Both the position numbers and the translations under genes were made by a program. From NCBI GenBank assembly GCA_025935995.1, contig JAICUF010000019.1, forward strand, positions 1 to 33,136: a stretch of 33,136 nucleotides of DNA, in the 5' to 3' direction. Source of the stretch: Gemmatimonadales bacterium. Lineage in GTDB: Bacteria > Gemmatimonadota > Gemmatimonadetes > Gemmatimonadales > GWC2-71-9. Positions 31,133-33,136 of the stretch are shown here, in pieces. Each line of letters begins with the position of its first letter. Position 1 is the stretch's first letter. Under the pieces are notes generated by a model. That model searched no databases, was not told where the DNA came from, and worked only from the letters and a program-made list of their open reading frames with translations.

Positions 31133-33136
31133 CCGAACCGCTTGTTCGCGACCTGGTCGTGCGCCAGGTAGTCGATGCCCACGTAGAGCGGCATGTCGAA
31201 GCGGGTGACGAACTGCGTGGTCCCGATCCGGTGCGCGGCGCGGATGCCCACGCCCGCGTCGCCGGCAACGCGCGCGCCGCTCACGCCGGGTGTCCGCGCG
31301 AAGTCCCCGTCGGCCAGCGCGAAGTCGCCGAAGAGCGCGATCCCGAGCTGACGGAACAGCTTCGCCCTGGGCCGCGACAGGAGGACTCGCTCGAGATCGA
31401 CGTTCACCGCGACCGCGCTCCGGGCGGTCGTGTACGGTGCGAAGCCGCGGAGATCACCGCCGCCCGGCTGGTGGTACTGCACGTCGTCCTGCCGGAAGAG
31501 CGAGCCGATCGAGCGCGTGAACGGATTGTGCAGCTGCTCGTACGGATCGGCCCCCGCGAGATAGATGCGCCGCTGCCGGACCACCGAATCCTTCGCGAGC
31601 GCGGTGCCCGCGTACAGGCGGAGTCCCAGATTGAGCGAGCGGCCGATGGTGCGCTTCGCCGTGGCCTCGAGGGTACCCCGGAAGTAGCCCTGCACGTCGT
31701 AGCGGAACTCGGTCGTGCCGCCGGGCCCCGGGTTGGCGTAGGAGAGCCCGCCGCCCACGGAAGTCCGCGCCGCCAGGTTCCACCGGCCGCTCCGGACGGT
31801 CACACCGGTGTGCAGCTCACCCTCGACGGTGCCGGCGTTGTCCCAGGCCATCGGGTCGAGGAAGGCCATCTTCTCGGTGCTCACCCACGTCACCGACGCG
31901 CCCTCGGTGTGCACCGGACCGAAGCTCAGATGGTCGCGCGACGTGTGGTCGATCGCGAGGCGCGCGCCCGCGCGGCCCTCGACCCGGAAGGCGTCCAGCG
32001 TCTCCGTCATCCCGGTGGACCGGAGCCAGGTGGGATTCCGGAGCCGGAGATCGAAATCGAACGCCTTCACGTCCGGCAGGTCGCCCGAGTTGGCGGCGCC
32101 GCTTCCCCACGAGAGGAGAAGCCGGTTCTGCTCGAAGCGGCCCAGGTAATCCTCGCGACCCCGGAGCCCGACCGTGAGCCCGCCCACGTCGTTGTACCAC
32201 ACCGCCGGTGCGATGCCGAGCGTGGCACGGTCGCGCCGGGAGCGGCCGCTCAGCCAGGTGTCGAGGTAGAGATCGGGCGCGCGGCCGTTGCCGAACAGGA
32301 GCGTCGCCGGCGTGAAGCCGAGCGTGCGCGTGTTGTTCAGCATGTTCCAGTCGTGCGTGCGCACGCGCGGGTCGAGGACGATCGTGCCGGGCCTCGCCGT
32401 CGTCACGAGCTCGACCCACTCGCGGTCGGCCAGCCCCGTCGCGCGCACGGTAACGGTGTCCTTGCCCGCGATCGCCGCCACCTCCACCGGAATCCGCCCG
32501 GGTGATTCCCGAACGACCTCGACCCGCGTGTGCCAGCGCCCGTCGGCGGCGCGGTCGCTCCGCACCCGCCCCACCGCATAGTCGTAGAGCACCACGTTGT
32601 GCAGCCACTGGCCGAAGAAGGTGGAGAGGTCGCGGCCCGAGACCTCCTCCGCCACCTCGCGGAAGGCGTTCTCGTCCACGTGCTTGAGCTTCCAGCGGTC
32701 GTAGTACGTCCGCAGGATGCGGCGCATCGCATCGTCACCCACGATGTAGCGGAGCTGGTGATAGAAGAGCTCGCCCCTCGAGTAGATCATCACGTTGTAG
32801 GTCGTGAAGTCGCGGTAGTCCTCGCTCACGAGACTGGTCGGCTGCGACCAGCCGTCCAGATCGAACCCGAGAATGCCCGCCTCGGTACTCTGGTAGCCGG
32901 GACGGCCCGCCGTCTCGAAGAACCAGCTGGTCTGGAAGCTGGTGAACCCCTCGTCGAGGAATCCTTCGCGCCACTCGTTGTTGGCCAGGATTCCCATGGT
33001 GTAGTTGTGTCCCAGCTCGTGGACGATGAGCCCCTGATCGGCCGAGCCGTTGTGGATCATCATGGGGAACTCGGTGCCGCCGCCCTCGATCCGGTGCACG
33101 TTGGTGATCTGCGGCCAGGCGAACTTCCCGTAGAGC
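31096..33136 (-). CDS. M1-family metallopeptidase with C-terminal outer-membrane-barrel-like region (partial)
   Basis: A 5'-truncated gene; 679 codons are visible and the frame continues beyond the right edge. The start of the visible part has the M1 set: EGGGTEFPM (exopeptidase/substrate loop), the zinc motif HELGH (33021-33007) and Glu in FLDEGF, 19 residues later. The peptidase-type helical domain runs to about residue 250 of the visible part. The rest (about 400 residues) is alternating amphipathic strands rich in Gly, Tyr, Trp (VWYNDVGGLTVGLRGRED, RFDMPLYVGIDY), ending in WTFSFQPPF with a C-terminal Phe, the usual outer-membrane barrel signal. I read this as a surface- or periplasm-anchored aminopeptidase. 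Only the domain boundary and barrel status are inferred. Confidence 0.85.
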   Translation of the reverse strand, partial: LYGKFAWPQITNVHRIEGGGTEFPMMIHNGSADQGLIVHELGHNYTMGILANNEWREGFLDEGFTSFQTSWFFETAGRPGYQSTEAGILGFDLDGWSQPTSLVSEDYRDFTTYNVMIYSRGELFYHQLRYIVGDDAMRRILRTYYDRWKLKHVDENAFREVAEEVSGRDLSTFFGQWLHNVVLYDYAVGRVRSDRAADGRWHTRVEVVRESPGRIPVEVAAIAGKDTVTVRATGLADREWVELVTTARPGTIVLDPRVRTHDWNMLNNTRTLGFTPATLLFGNGRAPDLYLDTWLSGRSRRDRATLGIAPAVWYNDVGGLTVGLRGREDYLGRFEQNRLLLSWGSGAANSGDLPDVKAFDFDLRLRNPTWLRSTGMTETLDAFRVEGRAGARLAIDHTSRDHLSFGPVHTEGASVTWVSTEKMAFLDPMAWDNAGTVEGELHTGVTVRSGRWNLAARTSVGGGLSYANPGPGGTTEFRYDVQGYFRGTLEATAKRTIGRSLNLGLRLYAGTALAKDSVVRQRRIYLAGADPYEQLHNPFTRSIGSLFRQDDVQYHQPGGGDLRGFAPYTTARSAVAVNVDLERVLLSRPRAKLFRQLGIALFGDFALADGDFARTPGVSGARVAGDAGVGIRAAHRIGTTQFVTRFDMPLYVGIDYLAHDQVANKRFGWRWTFSFQPPF

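Noticed and set aside
1-33136. CRISPR array, tRNA, rRNA, insertion sequence or prophage
   Set aside because: No regularly spaced repeats, tRNA-like cloverleaf, transposase motif or phage gene was seen. The window reads as ordinary chromosomal operons.

Overview
The window is a GC-rich bacterial chromosomal segment with very tight gene packing. I infer Gemmatimonadota, with Acidobacteriota as the alternative. The reasons are two PadR-plus-orphan-permease (ADOP type) pairs, a kinase/transmembrane/TPR protein, Tat-exported and lipoprotein enzymes, outer-membrane-barrel sequence and very high GC. No rRNA, tRNA, CRISPR, IS or phage genes were seen, and no gene-free stretch exceeds 300 bases. The longest gap is 232 bases, at 15146-15377.

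Layout. 9-2496 (minus): a catabolic-looking operon of a creatininase-family amidohydrolase, a ketopantoate-reductase-like protein and an SDR dehydrogenase. 2676-7208 (plus): a Ser/Thr kinase with CsgG/FlgO-like and TPR regions, then a Tat-exported PCYCGC-type cysteine protein coupled to a secreted DUF2911 protein. 7223-8104 (minus): a DHDPS/NAL-family aldolase, divergent from a YiiD_C-type thioesterase (8198-8650). 8719-11825 (plus): a PadR regulator and an ADOP permease. 11844-15145 (minus): a HEAT-like protein and an HD-GYP protein that share an N-terminal module. 15378-19624 (plus): small membrane proteins, a putative leader ORF, a PQQ-type sugar/sorbosone dehydrogenase lipoprotein, an alpha-galactosidase-like hydrolase, a PH-like protein and an isochorismatase-family hydrolase. 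19635-22612 (minus): a second PadR/ADOP pair. 22706-26317 (plus): a lipoprotein metallopeptidase, a MOSC protein, an NAD(P)-binding protein, a GNAT and a DUF1624-like membrane protein. 26336-27319 (minus): a Ddl-like ATP-grasp ligase, divergent from a 58-aa hydrophilic protein. 27595-33136 (minus): a DUF885 peptidase-like protein, a sugar nucleotidyltransferase, a cupin, a 4x[4Fe-4S] ferredoxin and an M1 peptidase fused to a predicted outer-membrane barrel, which runs off the right edge.

Themes. Almost every within-operon junction is a 4-base ATGA/GTGA or 1-base stop/start overlap, and this helped choose starts. Several first genes have -10-like hexamers so close to the start codon that leaderless mRNAs are likely. 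Each PadR gene is preceded by its own clear inverted repeat. The points most worth a second look are the HEAT/HD-GYP pair with duplicated N-terminal modules, the peptidase-barrel fusion, the ATP-grasp/small-protein divergent pair, and two junctions that imply an unusual start codon or a leader peptide.
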